From Uruburuella testudinis (GTDB lineage: Bacteria > Pseudomonadota > Gammaproteobacteria > Burkholderiales > Neisseriaceae), in contig NZ_CP091508.1 of the NCBI RefSeq assembly GCF_022870865.1, positions 1,798,001 through 1,862,000 on the forward strand: a DNA stretch of 64,000 bases, read 5' to 3'. The stretch's first letter is position 1; each line of letters starts with the position of its first letter. The notes under the pieces are model-generated. The model saw only the letters and a program-made list of their open reading frames with translations. It was not told the DNA's origin and searched no databases. Below, piece after piece: positions 9,932 through 19,563 of the stretch. The position numbers were made by a program, and so were the translations under genes.

Positions 9932-11041
9932 ATGCATGTGCGCAAAATCATCCACATCGATATGGACGCTTTCTATGCTTCGGTAGAATTGCGTGAGCAG
10001 CCGCAACTGCGGGGCAAGCCGGTGGTGGTGGCGTGGGATGGGCCGCGTTCGGTGATTTGCGCCGCCTCATACGAAGCGCGCCGTTTCGGCCTGCACTCGG
10101 CCATGTCGGTGGCGACGGCCAAGCGTTTGTGCCCGCAAGCGGTCTATATTGCGCCGCATTTTGATTTATACCGGCAAGTGTCGCAGCAGATTCATCAGAT
10201 TTTTGCACAATATACCGACCTGATCGAGCCGCTGTCGCTGGATGAGGCCTATCTGGATGTTACCCGCAATCATCAGCATATTCCCTATGCCGTCGATGTC
10301 GCCCGCCGTATCCGTGCAGACATTGCTGCTCAAACCGGCTTAACCGCTTCTGCCGGTATTGCGCCCAATAAATTTCTGGCTAAAATCGCTTCCGACTGGC
10401 GCAAGCCCAACGGCCAGTTTGCCTTGCCGCCGCAAAAAGTAGCCGCTTTTTTGGAAACGCTGCCGCTGGCCAAAATACCCGGCGTGGGCAAGGTTACGCT
10501 GCAAAAAATGAATGCGCTGGGCATGCATACTGCCGGTGATTTGCGTGCTTTCGAACGCGGCGAGCTGCTCAATCATTTCGGCCGCTACGGCTACCGCCTG
10601 TATGACCTGGCCCGCGGCAACGATGAGCGGCCGGTTAAGCCCAGCCGCGAACGTTTGCAGATTTCCACCGAAATCACCCTGCCCGAAGATTTGCCGCTGG
10701 CCGAAATCAGCCGCCATCTGCCGCATTTGGGCGACGATTTGTGGGAGCAGGTCACGCGTAAAAAAATACAGGCGCGCAGTGTAACGTTAAAACTGAAAAC
10801 CGCCGATTTCCGCATCATCACCCGCTCGCTCACCTATTCGTCTGCTCTGCCCGATGCGGCTTCGCTGCAACAGGCCGCCGCCACGCTCATCCGGCGCATA
10901 CCGCGCCAGCATGATGACGCATTCCGCCTAATCGGTATCGGTGTCGGCCATTTGATGCCTGCCGGGCAGCAGCAAAGCTTATGGCATGAAGAAGAAAACG
11001 AACCGCAGACCAGTGAATCTGATCAGTCTGAGGCCGTCTGA
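9932..11041 (+). CDS. dinB: DNA polymerase IV (Y-family translesion polymerase)
   Basis: Error-prone polymerase that bypasses lesions and is classically part of the SOS response. It is a 369-residue protein with the Y-family catalytic motifs IDMDAFYASVE (near residue 9) and SLDEAYLDV, the palm and fingers, a helix-hairpin-helix in IPGVGKVTLQKM, and a little-finger domain. The TGA stop lies within a DUS (GAG GCC GTC TGA), so the last residues are Glu-Ala-Val. The 3' end overlaps the convergent trmA by 19 bp. No clear LexA-type operator was seen upstream. Confidence 0.96.
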   Translation: MHVRKIIHIDMDAFYASVELREQPQLRGKPVVVAWDGPRSVICAASYEARRFGLHSAMSVATAKRLCPQAVYIAPHFDLYRQVSQQIHQIFAQYTDLIEPLSLDEAYLDVTRNHQHIPYAVDVARRIRADIAAQTGLTASAGIAPNKFLAKIASDWRKPNGQFALPPQKVAAFLETLPLAKIPGVGKVTLQKMNALGMHTAGDLRAFERGELLNHFGRYGYRLYDLARGNDERPVKPSRERLQISTEITLPEDLPLAEISRHLPHLGDDLWEQVTRKKIQARSVTLKLKTADFRIITRSLTYSSALPDAASLQQAAATLIRRIPRQHDDAFRLIGIGVGHLMPAGQQQSLWHEEENEPQTSESDQSEAV

Positions 11042-12135
11042 AAACCGTCACGTTTGCTTAAAAATACGCCGCTCTCGATATGGTGGGTAAACGGAAATTG
11101 GTCAAACAATGCCATGCGCCGGATATCATGCGTTTGCGTGAGTATATCCAGATTGCTGCGCAGGGTTTCGGGGTTGCAGGAGATATAAATCACATAATCA
11201 AACTGCGCTACCAGCTGCAATGTTGCATCATCGATACCGGCCCGCGGCGGGTCGACAAAAATGGTGGAAAACGCATAATCGGCCAACACAATGCCCTGCT
11301 CTTGCAGGCGGCGGAAGGGGCGGTTGCCGCGATAGGCTTCGGTAAATTCTTCGGCCGACAAACGGGCAATCTGCACATTGCGGCTGCCGTTGGCCTGAAT
11401 GTTCCACAAAGCGGCATTAACAGAGGTTTTCGACACTTCGGTAGCCAACACGCGCCGAAATTTATCAGCCAGCGGCAGGGTGAAATTGCCGTTGCCGCAA
11501 TAAAGCTCAAGCATGTCGCCGCCCAAACCTTCGGCGCAGCTGCAAGCCCAAGCCAGCATTTTTTCGCACACTTGCGCGTTGGGCTGGGTGAAGCTGCCTT
11601 CGATTTGGCGGTAGCTGAACGTTTTGCCGGCCACATGCAGCTTTTCGGTGACAAAATCCTGATCCAACACCACTTTTTGCCCGCGGCTGCGGCCGATGAT
11701 GCGGATGACCAATTCGGCCTGCAACGCCTCTGCGGCGCGATGCCATTGGTCGTCCAACTTTTTGTGGTAAATCATCGTTACCAGCATTTCGCCGCTGAGG
11801 GTGGATAAAAATTCCACCGCATACCAGCGGTTTTTCAACACCGGCTGACCATCCACGGCAGCCATCAGGCGCGGCATCAGCCGGTTGATGGCTTCAGATG
11901 CAGGAGCAAACTGATCGCAACGGATAAGTGAACCGCCGCCGGCCTTGCGGCCGCGCTCAAACATGGCGTAAAACATGGTTTCGCCTTCATGCCACACGCG
12001 GAATTCCGCCCGCATGCGGTAATGCTGCGGCGCTGATTCGAAAACTTCCGGCACGGGGGCATTCAGGCCGCCAAACAGGGTTTGAAGGTATTGTTTTTTT
12101 TCATTCAGCTGTTGCTGGTAGTCGCTGCTCATCAT
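11023..12135 (-). CDS. trmA: tRNA (uracil-5-)-methyltransferase
   Basis: Forms 5-methyluridine at position 54 of the tRNA T-loop using SAM. Visible features are the SAM-binding motif LELYCGNGNFTLP, the conserved FVDPPRAG and the catalytic-cysteine region YISCNPETL. At about 370 residues it has the normal length. The reading frame extends upstream to a TTG at 12153, but the ATG pair at 12135/12132 with CGGAA just upstream is the more likely start. It is convergent with dinB and overlaps its end by 19 bp, so the two transcripts share antisense 3' ends. Confidence 0.95.
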   Translation of the reverse strand: MMSSDYQQQLNEKKQYLQTLFGGLNAPVPEVFESAPQHYRMRAEFRVWHEGETMFYAMFERGRKAGGGSLIRCDQFAPASEAINRLMPRLMAAVDGQPVLKNRWYAVEFLSTLSGEMLVTMIYHKKLDDQWHRAAEALQAELVIRIIGRSRGQKVVLDQDFVTEKLHVAGKTFSYRQIEGSFTQPNAQVCEKMLAWACSCAEGLGGDMLELYCGNGNFTLPLADKFRRVLATEVSKTSVNAALWNIQANGSRNVQIARLSAEEFTEAYRGNRPFRRLQEQGIVLADYAFSTIFVDPPRAGIDDATLQLVAQFDYVIYISCNPETLRSNLDILTQTHDIRRMALFDQFPFTHHIESGVFLSKRDGFQTASD

Positions 12136-12270
12136 CGGTTCCGTATTTTTCAATCGCTGTGATTATACGGTAATCTTGATGGCTGCGCTGTATCGGAAAA
12201 ATGGTTTTGCCAAGGCTGTATATTGATGATTGAACAGCAAACACCGTATAAGCAAATTCATCTTAAAAAC

Positions 12271-12307
12271 AGGCCGTCTGAAAAGCTTTTCCACTTTCAG
12301 ACGGCCT
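12271..12307. terminator. Inverted DUS pair downstream of the lipase gene
   Basis: Two AG-DUS in inverted orientation around a short loop form a long stem 20 bp past the lipase stop. It is probably the lipase terminator on the minus strand and may also serve DNA uptake. Confidence 0.65.
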
Positions 12308-12326
12308 GATAAGGCTGATATTGCGC

Positions 12327-14180
12327 TTACGCGATTATCTGACCGGCAGCCATCACATCATCTAAGCTGCTGTTCTGCACGGTGAGGCTGAATTGCTGAT
12401 AGGCAATCTGAACATCTTCACCGCGTTGCACAGAAAAATCGGCGAGGCTGCCGTTGTCGAACAACGCGGCGGCAAACATCAGCCGGTCGCCTTCGTTGTG
12501 CGATGAGTTGAAATCGCTGATCTGATAGCTGCCGGAAGCATCAAATACAAAAGTATCGTCTCCGATACCGCCTGAAAGGCTGATGTCGTTGCCGCGCGCA
12601 TACAAAATATCATTGCCCTCCGCGCCATACAGACGGATGCCGTTTTCGCCGGCAACCAGCATGTCGTTGCCTTCGCCGCCGTGCAGCAAGCCGCCGCTTT
12701 CGTTGCCATAGAGGATATCGTCGCCGTTGCCGCCAAACAGGTTTTTGCCTTTCAAGGTGTCGCTGCCGCTGCCGCCTTCTTCATGCGTTTGGTATTCCAC
12801 CGATTGATTGAAACTTTTAAACAGCTTGAAGCGCACATCGGCCAGCTCGTTTTCCTGCACTTGATAAGGGCGGGTATGGCTGAGCAAATCGCCGTTAAAC
12901 GTTACCTGCTCGATATTGTGCGCCTGCACCAGCTCTGCATTGCCGGCCTGCTCGAAAAACACAGTGCCGTCATTCAGATGAAAAACCTGCCAATCAGCGG
13001 TTTTGCCGTCGAGCCACAAAGTATCGCTGCCGCTGCCGCCGTCGATGCGGTCATTGCCGCCGCCGGATTTGATGGTGTCGTTGCCGGCGCCGGCATCAAT
13101 ATAATCGGCGGCCGAACCGCCTTTCAGCTTGTCGGCATGCTGGCTGCCGATGAGGAAAGCCGGCTGGCCGTAGTGGTCGGACGTGATGGTGTTTTTGTCT
13201 TCCACCCAGCTTATCGGGCGCGCCAGATCGGAAAGATTGGAAACGATGATGGTGCTGTCTTGAGTGGTGTGCTCATAAAATGAAGATTCGCCGATGCGGG
13301 TAATGGCATCAGTCATCATGCCGTCGACATGGGCATACCAGGCAAAAGGCAGATTGAGCAATGAAAACAGCGGCGCCGGCCACAACGGCGAAGCATAGGC
13401 ATCGCCATACAGCACGATATTGTCGACACTCGAATCATACGGGGTGTCGGGATGCACCAGCCCGGGCTTGGCGGCGGCCAGCGCTTCGGCCAAAGTGGCG
13501 TGGTCGCCCGCCGCACGGAATACCACATCGTTTTCATAGCCGTAATTGAAGATAGACGGATCATCAAAAATTACCGGCGCGGCATGGCCGATATAGTCGG
13601 CATCGCTGAAAAAGCCGTCGGCCAGCGTTTCGCGGAAGCGGGCCATGATATTGGTGTAGCCGCCGCCCAGGCTGTAGCCGGTTACCACAACATCTTCGCC
13701 GCTCAAACCTTGCGCTTGGGCATAGGCTTTAACGGCTTGCAGCAAAGGCTCCATATTCGGTGCGATGGTGCCTTCGTTGAGTTGCAGATAATCCAGAATA
13801 TCTACCGGCGAATTGGTGGCCGTGAACGAAACGCCGATTTTTTGAACTGCGCCGCCCTCGTCAAACTGCGCCACAATCTTGGCTTGCGGCCCGGTCAGCA
13901 GCGTGCCGCTGATCGGGCTTTTGATAATATAGTGGCCGTGCGCATCCAACGCACTTTGCGGCAGCCCTAAATCGGCCGGCGCCAATTCACGCCAACCCGC
14001 CGGTAATTTGTTGTGGGAAAAGTTGTCGATAATGCCCTTGTCTTCCAGCCAGCCGACTATTTCACCCACCGGCAAGCCCATCGGTTTGCTGAGCGAGCTG
14101 TAGGTAGCCAGTGCATGTGATGTTTGCAATAAAGCCAGCATTTCTGCCGATGAATACTGCTTGTAGTCAAAAACCGCCAT
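12327..14180 (-). CDS. Family I.3 secreted lipase with RTX calcium-binding repeats
   Basis: A 617-residue homologue of Pseudomonas/Serratia family I.3 lipases, which are exported without a signal peptide by type I secretion and fold on binding calcium outside the cell. The nucleophile is Ser170 in GYSLGGG. The likely triad partners are Asp218 (GYENDVVFRA) and His284 (YAHVDGM). Glycine/aspartate nonapeptide repeats occur at about 353-388 and 469-545 (GGxGxDxL type). The C-terminus ends in a short hydrophobic motif typical of type I substrates. The ATG at 14180 has AGGAGA upstream and gives the family's usual MAVFDYK start. No type I secretion genes lie in the window, so the exporter must be elsewhere. 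Confidence 0.9.
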   Translation of the reverse strand: MAVFDYKQYSSAEMLALLQTSHALATYSSLSKPMGLPVGEIVGWLEDKGIIDNFSHNKLPAGWRELAPADLGLPQSALDAHGHYIIKSPISGTLLTGPQAKIVAQFDEGGAVQKIGVSFTATNSPVDILDYLQLNEGTIAPNMEPLLQAVKAYAQAQGLSGEDVVVTGYSLGGGYTNIMARFRETLADGFFSDADYIGHAAPVIFDDPSIFNYGYENDVVFRAAGDHATLAEALAAAKPGLVHPDTPYDSSVDNIVLYGDAYASPLWPAPLFSLLNLPFAWYAHVDGMMTDAITRIGESSFYEHTTQDSTIIVSNLSDLARPISWVEDKNTITSDHYGQPAFLIGSQHADKLKGGSAADYIDAGAGNDTIKSGGGNDRIDGGSGSDTLWLDGKTADWQVFHLNDGTVFFEQAGNAELVQAHNIEQVTFNGDLLSHTRPYQVQENELADVRFKLFKSFNQSVEYQTHEEGGSGSDTLKGKNLFGGNGDDILYGNESGGLLHGGEGNDMLVAGENGIRLYGAEGNDILYARGNDISLSGGIGDDTFVFDASGSYQISDFNSSHNEGDRLMFAAALFDNGSLADFSVQRGEDVQIAYQQFSLTVQNSSLDDVMAAGQIIA

Positions 14181-14595
14181 ATTGTTTCTCCTCTTGTGAT
14201 AGAACGGATTTGTTGCTATTTCAAACAACTGTTTGAAATAGCAAGAATAAACTAGCACAAGCCGTTTTCAAAAGCAATCGGTTTTTAATTTCATTATCAC
14301 TTTAATAACAAATCAGGCCGTCTGAAAAAATGTTTCGGCAGATGTGGCGTGGTGGGCTCAGCCCAAGAGCTTCGTTTGGCTTGAGTATGTTTTTTTCGTG
14401 GCAAAGCCCTCACTCCAACGACTGATCAGGCCGTCTGAAAATCATTCAGACGGCCTGATAAAAAGTTCACTTAAGCCATTCATTAAAGCAAGCGCGGTAG
14501 TGCGTAATGCACCGTTTTAAGAAATTTTGCGGGCAGCACACAATCCGAAACATTCATTTTCTAAAAATCCAACCGACAGTATTTCCTGCAAACAC
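14181..14595. other. Intergenic region between lipase and FNT channel genes
   Basis: About 415 bp holding the lipase leader, a single DUS near 14314 and a DUS hairpin at 14428-14456. No gene or recognisable regulatory RNA was seen. Confidence 0.4.
14428..14456. terminator. Inverted DUS pair
   Basis: A perfect AG-DUS inverted repeat with a short loop, 140 bp beyond the stop of the FNT gene. It is a candidate terminator for that leftward transcript, though its distance from the stop makes this uncertain. Confidence 0.5.
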
Positions 14596-15378
14596 TCAAG
14601 CCTGTTTTTGCATATGATGGCGGTAGGCAAACCAATATACACCACCCACAAACACCGCACCGCCGATGGTATTGCCGATAAACACCGACACCATATTTTC
14701 AGCAAACTGCACCCATGAAATGTCCGCGCCCGCCCAAATCGCTGCCGGAATCACAAACATATTCGCCACCACGTGTTGGAAACCGACCAACACGAAAATC
14801 ATGATGGGAAACCAAATGCCGAGAATTTTTCCGGCGTAAGAATGCGCGCCGTAGCACAACCACACGCCCAAACACACCATCCAGTTGCAGCCGATGCCCG
14901 AAACCAGCGAGCGGCCGAAGCCGGCGTTGACTTTTCCTTCGGCAACAGCAATGGTTTTATGCAGCACTTCGCCTTCGGTGAGGCCGACGTAATGGCCGAA
15001 AAACCAAGCCACGGCCATCGCGCCCAGCAGATTGGTGAAGGTCACAATCAGCCAGTTGCGGCCGAGCTTGGGGAGTGTGATGCGCTTGGCCAGCCAGGCT
15101 GTCGGCAATACCATCATATTGCCGGTAATCAATTCACCGCCGCCGATCAGAATGCCGATCAGGCCGATGGGGAACACCGCCGCGCCGATAAACACGGCCA
15201 AGCTGCCCCATTCGTGCGGCATGCCGCCCACCACACGGATATAGGCCAGATAGCCCAATGAAATAAACGCACCGCCGAGAAAACCCAAAATGCTTAAATA
15301 AGAGATGCCGCCTGCGGCTTTGGCCTCGCCTTTTTCAATGGTGGCTTGCAGAATCTGATGGGGATAATAATCACTCAT
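14596..15378 (-). CDS. Formate/nitrite transporter (FNT) family channel, FocA-like
   Basis: A 260-residue inner-membrane protein of the pentameric FNT family that conducts formate, nitrite or related small anions. Six hydrophobic segments are visible, with family signatures GGELITGNM, NLLGA and the second-half repeat around GIGCNWMVCLGVW and GFQHVVANMF. It resembles FocA-like formate channels more than NirC, but substrate cannot be settled from sequence. The ATG at 15378 follows AGAGACGG. No formate lyase or nitrite reductase gene is adjacent, and it appears to stand alone. Confidence 0.88.
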   Translation of the reverse strand: MSDYYPHQILQATIEKGEAKAAGGISYLSILGFLGGAFISLGYLAYIRVVGGMPHEWGSLAVFIGAAVFPIGLIGILIGGGELITGNMMVLPTAWLAKRITLPKLGRNWLIVTFTNLLGAMAVAWFFGHYVGLTEGEVLHKTIAVAEGKVNAGFGRSLVSGIGCNWMVCLGVWLCYGAHSYAGKILGIWFPIMIFVLVGFQHVVANMFVIPAAIWAGADISWVQFAENMVSVFIGNTIGGAVFVGGVYWFAYRHHMQKQA

Positions 15379-15540
15379 TACCGTCTCTTTTGTTTATCCG
15401 TAATAAAGATAGCGGCTATTGTAAAGTAATTTTCAGACGGCCTTTTGATATAACTCATTTTCTTTGTAGGTTAATTACAAAAAGCCGCCATACATGATGT
15501 ACGGCGGCTTGCGCTTGATACGGCGTTATAAAAATCCGGC

Positions 15541-17928
15541 TTATTTGTTCAACTCTTTGGCCAGATAGAGCCAGGTTTCAATCACGGTATCCGGGTTCAG
15601 CGATACGGTATCGATGCCCTCTTCCACCAGCCATTTGGCAAAGTCAGGGTGATCTGAGGGGCCTTGGCCGCAAATGCCGACATATTTATTGTGTTTGCGG
15701 CAGGCGGAAATCGCCAGATGCAGCATCACTTTAACGGCCGGGTTGCGCTCGTCGAATGTGCTGGCAATCGGGCCGCCGCTGTCGCGGTCAACACCCAATG
15801 TGAGCTGGGTCATATCGTTGGAGCCGATAGAGAAACCGTCGAAATATTGCAGAAACTGCTCGGCCAGCAAGGCATTGCTCGGCACTTCGCACATCATAAT
15901 CAGGCGCAGGCCGTTTTTGCCGCGTTCGAGGCCGTTGGCTTTCAACGCTTTAATCACTTGCTCGGCTTCGCTCAAGGTGCGGACAAACGGAATCATGATT
16001 TCTACGTTGGTCAGGCCCATTTCATCGCGTACGCGTTTGAGCGCGTCACACTCAAGCGCAAAGCAGTCTTTGAAATCTTCCGACACATAGCGCGCCGCAC
16101 CGCGGAAGCCCAACATCGGGTTTTCTTCATGCGGTTCGTAAATGCTGCCGCCGAGCAGATTGGCATATTCGTTTGATTTGAAATCAGACATGCGCACAAT
16201 CACTTTGCGCGGATACACCGATGCCGCCAGCGTGGCCACACCTTCGGTAATTTTGTCGACATAAAAATCTACCGGTGAAGCATAGCCCGCAATGCGCTCG
16301 TTGATTTCGGCCTGTAAATCGGCATCTTGTTTGTCGAATTCGATCAGCGCTTTGGGGTGGATGCCGATTTGGCGGTTGATGATGAATTCCATACGCGCCA
16401 GGCCGATGCCTTCGCTGGGCAGGCCGGCAAACGAGAAGGCCAGCTCGGGATTGCCCACGTTCATCATGATTTTCACCGGTGATTTGGGCATATTATCTAA
16501 AGCCACATCGGTGATTTCCACATTCAGACGGCCTTCGTAAATCAGGCCGGTATCGCCCTCGGCACAAGACACGGTAACTTCCTGGCCGTCTGAAAGCTTG
16601 GCGGTGGCATCACCACAGCCCACAACCGCGGGAATGCCCAATTCACGGGCGATAATTGCCGCGTGGCAGGTGCGGCCGCCGCGGTTGGTCACAATCGCCG
16701 AAGCGCGTTTCATCACCGGCTCCCAATCGGGGTCGGTCATATCGGTAACCAGCACATCGCCCGGCTTCACAGTATCCATCTCGGAAGCATCTTTCACCAG
16801 GCGCACCACGCCCTGACCCACTTTCTGGCCGATGGCGCGGCCTTCACACAATACGGTTTTATCGCCGTTGATGGCATAACGGCGCAGGCTGCGGCCGCTT
16901 TCTTCCTGCGATTTCACGGTTTCCGGGCGCGCCTGCAAGATATAGAGCTTGCCGTCGGTGCCGTCGCGACCCCATTCGATGTCCATCGGGCGGCCGTAGT
17001 GCTTTTCGATAATCAGGGCATATTGCGCCAACTCAGTCACTTCGGCATCACTGATAGAAAACTGTTTGCGCTCGGCTTCATCAACATCAACCACTTGCAC
17101 CGATTTGCCGGCCTGCGCCTGGTCGGTGAAGGTCATTTTAATCAGCTTGGAGCCCATGGTTTTGCGCAAAATAGCGGGCTTTCCAGCTTTCAGAGTGGGC
17201 TTGTGCACATAGAATTCATCAGGGTTGACCGCGCCTTGCACCACGGTTTCGCCCAAGCCGTATGAAGAGGTAACAAACACCACTTGGTCGAAGCCGCTTT
17301 CGGTGTCGATCGAAAACATCACACCGGCCGCGCCGCTGTCGGAACGCACCATGCGCTGAACACCGGCCGACAAAGCCACCACATCATGAGCAAACCCTTT
17401 GTGTACGCGGTATGAAATGGCCCGGTCGTTATACAAAGAAGCAAACACATGTTTCATGGCTTCTTTAACATTTTCCAAACCATTGATGTTCAAGAAAGTT
17501 TCTTGTTGACCGGCAAACGAAGCATCAGGCAGGTCTTCGGCAGTGGCGGAGGAGCGCACGGCCACGGCAATATCTTCACTGCCGGCTTCGGCGGTCATTT
17601 TATCCCATGCGGTTTTGATGTCGGCATCCAGCTGCTCGGGAAAAGGCGTGTCTAAAATCCATTGGCGGATTTCTTTGCCCACCCGCGCCAGCTCGGTTAC
17701 GTCTTCCACATCTAAAGCCGCCAGGGCTGCGGAAATACGTTCGTTCAAACCGTTGTGCGCCAAAAAAGCGCGGTAGGCTTCTGCGGTGGTGGCAAAGCCG
17801 CCGGGCACGCGCACACCTTTTTCGGTGAGTTGACTGATCATTTCGCCCAAAGAGGCGTTTTTACCGCCCACGCTTTCCACATCGGTCATGCGCAGGTTTT
17901 CGAACCAAATAACGTAATTTGCAGCCAT
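15541..17928 (-). CDS. ppsA: Phosphoenolpyruvate synthase
   Basis: Converts pyruvate, ATP and water to PEP, AMP and phosphate, the entry step of gluconeogenesis from lactate or pyruvate. It is 795 residues with an N-terminal ATP-grasp domain ([19 protein letters not shown]), the central swivelling domain with the phosphorylated histidine in [15 protein letters not shown], and a C-terminal PEP-binding TIM barrel (ending near [13 protein letters not shown]). Length is normal. It is divergent from ppsR, whose product controls this enzyme, a conserved pairing. Confidence 0.97.
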   Translation of the reverse strand: MAANYVIWFENLRMTDVESVGGKNASLGEMISQLTEKGVRVPGGFATTAEAYRAFLAHNGLNERISAALAALDVEDVTELARVGKEIRQWILDTPFPEQLDADIKTAWDKMTAEAGSEDIAVAVRSSATAEDLPDASFAGQQETFLNINGLENVKEAMKHVFASLYNDRAISYRVHKGFAHDVVALSAGVQRMVRSDSGAAGVMFSIDTESGFDQVVFVTSSYGLGETVVQGAVNPDEFYVHKPTLKAGKPAILRKTMGSKLIKMTFTDQAQAGKSVQVVDVDEAERKQFSISDAEVTELAQYALIIEKHYGRPMDIEWGRDGTDGKLYILQARPETVKSQEESGRSLRRYAINGDKTVLCEGRAIGQKVGQGVVRLVKDASEMDTVKPGDVLVTDMTDPDWEPVMKRASAIVTNRGGRTCHAAIIARELGIPAVVGCGDATAKLSDGQEVTVSCAEGDTGLIYEGRLNVEITDVALDNMPKSPVKIMMNVGNPELAFSFAGLPSEGIGLARMEFIINRQIGIHPKALIEFDKQDADLQAEINERIAGYASPVDFYVDKITEGVATLAASVYPRKVIVRMSDFKSNEYANLLGGSIYEPHEENPMLGFRGAARYVSEDFKDCFALECDALKRVRDEMGLTNVEIMIPFVRTLSEAEQVIKALKANGLERGKNGLRLIMMCEVPSNALLAEQFLQYFDGFSIGSNDMTQLTLGVDRDSGGPIASTFDERNPAVKVMLHLAISACRKHNKYVGICGQGPSDHPDFAKWLVEEGIDTVSLNPDTVIETWLYLAKELNK

Positions 17929-18434
17929 TGTTTAATCCAGTGTCACAAGTTAAAAAATAAATGAATCTCGCAACGGTATTCTAACCACTCACACGGGCAG
18001 TGTCATGTTTTTTTCATGACCTGCAAGCCGGCGCAATGTTTGCAAAATTGCGGAAACACGCGTTTGTAATTGAATGAAACCGTTTATCGCCAATGCCGTA
18101 TTTTATGTTAACCGTTGTAAATCAGGGGCTTTAGAATACATTAACAACTTTCAGACGGCCAATTGAAGCTAAATTACTGGCATAATATGCCAATAATTTT
18201 CAAAAAACTTTCTGAAAATGGGTATTTAATTTCAAACAAATTTAAATGTAGTGCTGTGTAGTATTTGCCGCAAGGCTTTATTATCCTGCTTTTGCTTGGT
18301 ATCATAAACCTATCTTTACAGGCCGTCTGAAACCCATTTAAAGACAAGCCGGCAGCGCCATGCAGCCCGCTTTAGTTTTAAATAAATATGTACCCGGTTT
18401 TCCGGCCGCCCACCCTCCTTCACGAAAGTACATT
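17929..18434. promoter_or_regulatory. Divergent ppsA/ppsR control region
   Basis: A 500-bp AT-rich stretch with no credible gene. Two DUS lie at about 18150 and 18321. A short palindrome GGCATAATATGCC lies at about 18178-18190 and could be an operator or part of a promoter. A GTCATG...CATGAC inverted repeat lies at about 18002-18020. Which factor acts here cannot be told from the sequence. Confidence 0.4.
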
Positions 18435-19253
18435 ATGGCCCGCCGCTCCGCTTTTTTTATTTCCGACCGCACCGGTTTAACCTCCGAAAGTATGGGCGAA
18501 GCCCTGCTCGACCAGTTTGAAGGCGTGAATTTCAAACGCGCCACCTATCCTTTTGTCGATACGCCCGAAAAAGCCCGTGCCATGGTGCAGATTATCAACA
18601 ACACCAACGAGCAAAGCGGCCTGCGCCCGTTGGTGTTTACCAGCATTATCGACAATCAGATTCGTGAAATCGTCAAAACCAGTGCCGGCCTGAATTTGAG
18701 TTTTTTCGATGCCTTTCTCGGCAAAATCGAAAGCGAATTGGGCGTTCAGGCACGCCATCAAGTCGGCCGCAGCCACGGCATTGCCGACACCGAGCGCTAC
18801 GATGCGCGTATGGAAGCGGTGAATTTTTCACTCAATCACGACGACGGCATCAGCGGCAAAGATTTGAAAGACGCCGATGTGATTCTGATGGGCGTATCGC
18901 GTTCCGGCAAAACCCCCACCTGCCTGTATTTGGCCTTACAATACGGCATCCGCGCCGCCAATTACCCGCTCACGCCCGACGATTTGGAAAGCACCGACCT
19001 GCCGCGCATGGTAAAAGCTTATAAAAACAAGCTTTTCGGCCTGACCATCATGCCCGAACGGCTGCAAGCCATCCGTCAGGAGCGCCGCCCTGATTCCACC
19101 TACTCCAGCCTCAACACCTGCCGGCGCGAAGTGGCCGATGCGCAGGCCATGTTCCGCCAACACAGCGTGCCGTTTACCAACACCACCGACAAATCAGTGG
19201 AAGAGCTGGCCGTATGCATCATGCAGGCCTGCAAACTGAAACGGCGGTTTTAA
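18435..19253 (+). CDS. ppsR: PEP synthase regulatory protein (bifunctional kinase/pyrophosphorylase, DUF299)
   Basis: In this family the protein inactivates PEP synthase by ADP-dependent threonine phosphorylation and reactivates it by phosphorolysis. It is 272 residues with the P-loop-like motif [19 protein letters not shown] and the N-terminal [12 protein letters not shown]. The C-terminus [12 protein letters not shown] is typical. The frame continues upstream to an ATG at 18360, but the family start matches the ATG at 18435 ([12 protein letters not shown]), so the upstream 25 codons are left out. It stands divergent from its target ppsA. Confidence 0.95.
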   Translation: MARRSAFFISDRTGLTSESMGEALLDQFEGVNFKRATYPFVDTPEKARAMVQIINNTNEQSGLRPLVFTSIIDNQIREIVKTSAGLNLSFFDAFLGKIESELGVQARHQVGRSHGIADTERYDARMEAVNFSLNHDDGISGKDLKDADVILMGVSRSGKTPTCLYLALQYGIRAANYPLTPDDLESTDLPRMVKAYKNKLFGLTIMPERLQAIRQERRPDSTYSSLNTCRREVADAQAMFRQHSVPFTNTTDKSVEELAVCIMQACKLKRRF

Positions 19254-19280
19254 AACAGCGGCTTGCGCCGTACCGGTCTT

Positions 19281-19322
19281 TTTCAGACGGCCTTTACGCT
19301 ATATAATAGAGGCCGTCTGAAA
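19281..19322 (+). promoter_or_regulatory. Inverted DUS pair enclosing a -10 box, candidate arfA promoter
   Basis: A reverse DUS (about 19281-19293) and a forward DUS (about 19310-19321) flank a loop containing TATAAT at 19302-19307. The hairpin could end ppsR transcription while the loop supplies the -10 element for arfA. No strong -35 was recognised. Confidence 0.5.
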
Positions 19323-19357
19323 TATTGTTCAGACATTTGATTAAAGAAAGGCAACCG

Positions 19358-19561
19358 ATGAAAAAACGCAACATTGAAATCAACAAAGGGCAGATTCAAG
19401 ATAACGCCCTCAAAGCGCTGGTCAAATCCAACCTTTTCCGGCACAAAGTTTACAAAAACAAAAAAGGCAAAGGCGCCTACAGCCGAAAAGGCCGCCAAAG
19501 CCACACAGAATCAGGTTTTTTGCGTATCATGCAGAAACCTGATTTTTTATTGGCCGTCTGA
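19358..19561 (+). CDS. arfA: Alternative ribosome-rescue factor A
   Basis: ArfA frees ribosomes stalled on non-stop mRNAs by recruiting release factor 2 when tmRNA fails. It is a 67-codon gene with the family core [19 protein letters not shown] and [14 protein letters not shown] in the first half. After codon 50 an intrinsic terminator lies inside the reading frame. The family is known to be made from such truncated non-stop messages, so the active peptide should lack the tail SGFLRIMQ and beyond. The tail is unlike other ArfA proteins because it encodes the hairpin. The ATG at 19358 follows GAAAGGCA. The TGA stop is inside a DUS (GCC GTC TGA), and the next gene starts 2 bp later. Confidence 0.92.
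   Translation: MKKRNIEINKGQIQDNALKALVKSNLFRHKVYKNKKGKGAYSRKGRQSHTESGFLRIMQKPDFLLAV
19509..19548 (+). terminator. Intrinsic terminator inside the arfA reading frame
   Basis: A perfect 10-bp stem AATCAGGTTT / AAACCTGATT (19509-19518 and 19535-19544) is followed by a run of six T at 19543-19548. It lies about 15 codons before the arfA stop. Such internal hairpins make arfA mRNA non-stop, so ArfA appears only when tmRNA tagging is overloaded. Confidence 0.88.
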
Positions 19562-19563
19562 AA

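Noticed and set aside
9932..9960. LexA box before dinB
   Set aside because: No CTG-N10-CAG-type operator was found near the start; some Neisseria lack a classical SOS system.
18360..18434. Upstream start for ppsR at 18360
   Set aside because: The extra 25 residues are not seen in the family and the ATG at 18435 gives the usual N-terminus.
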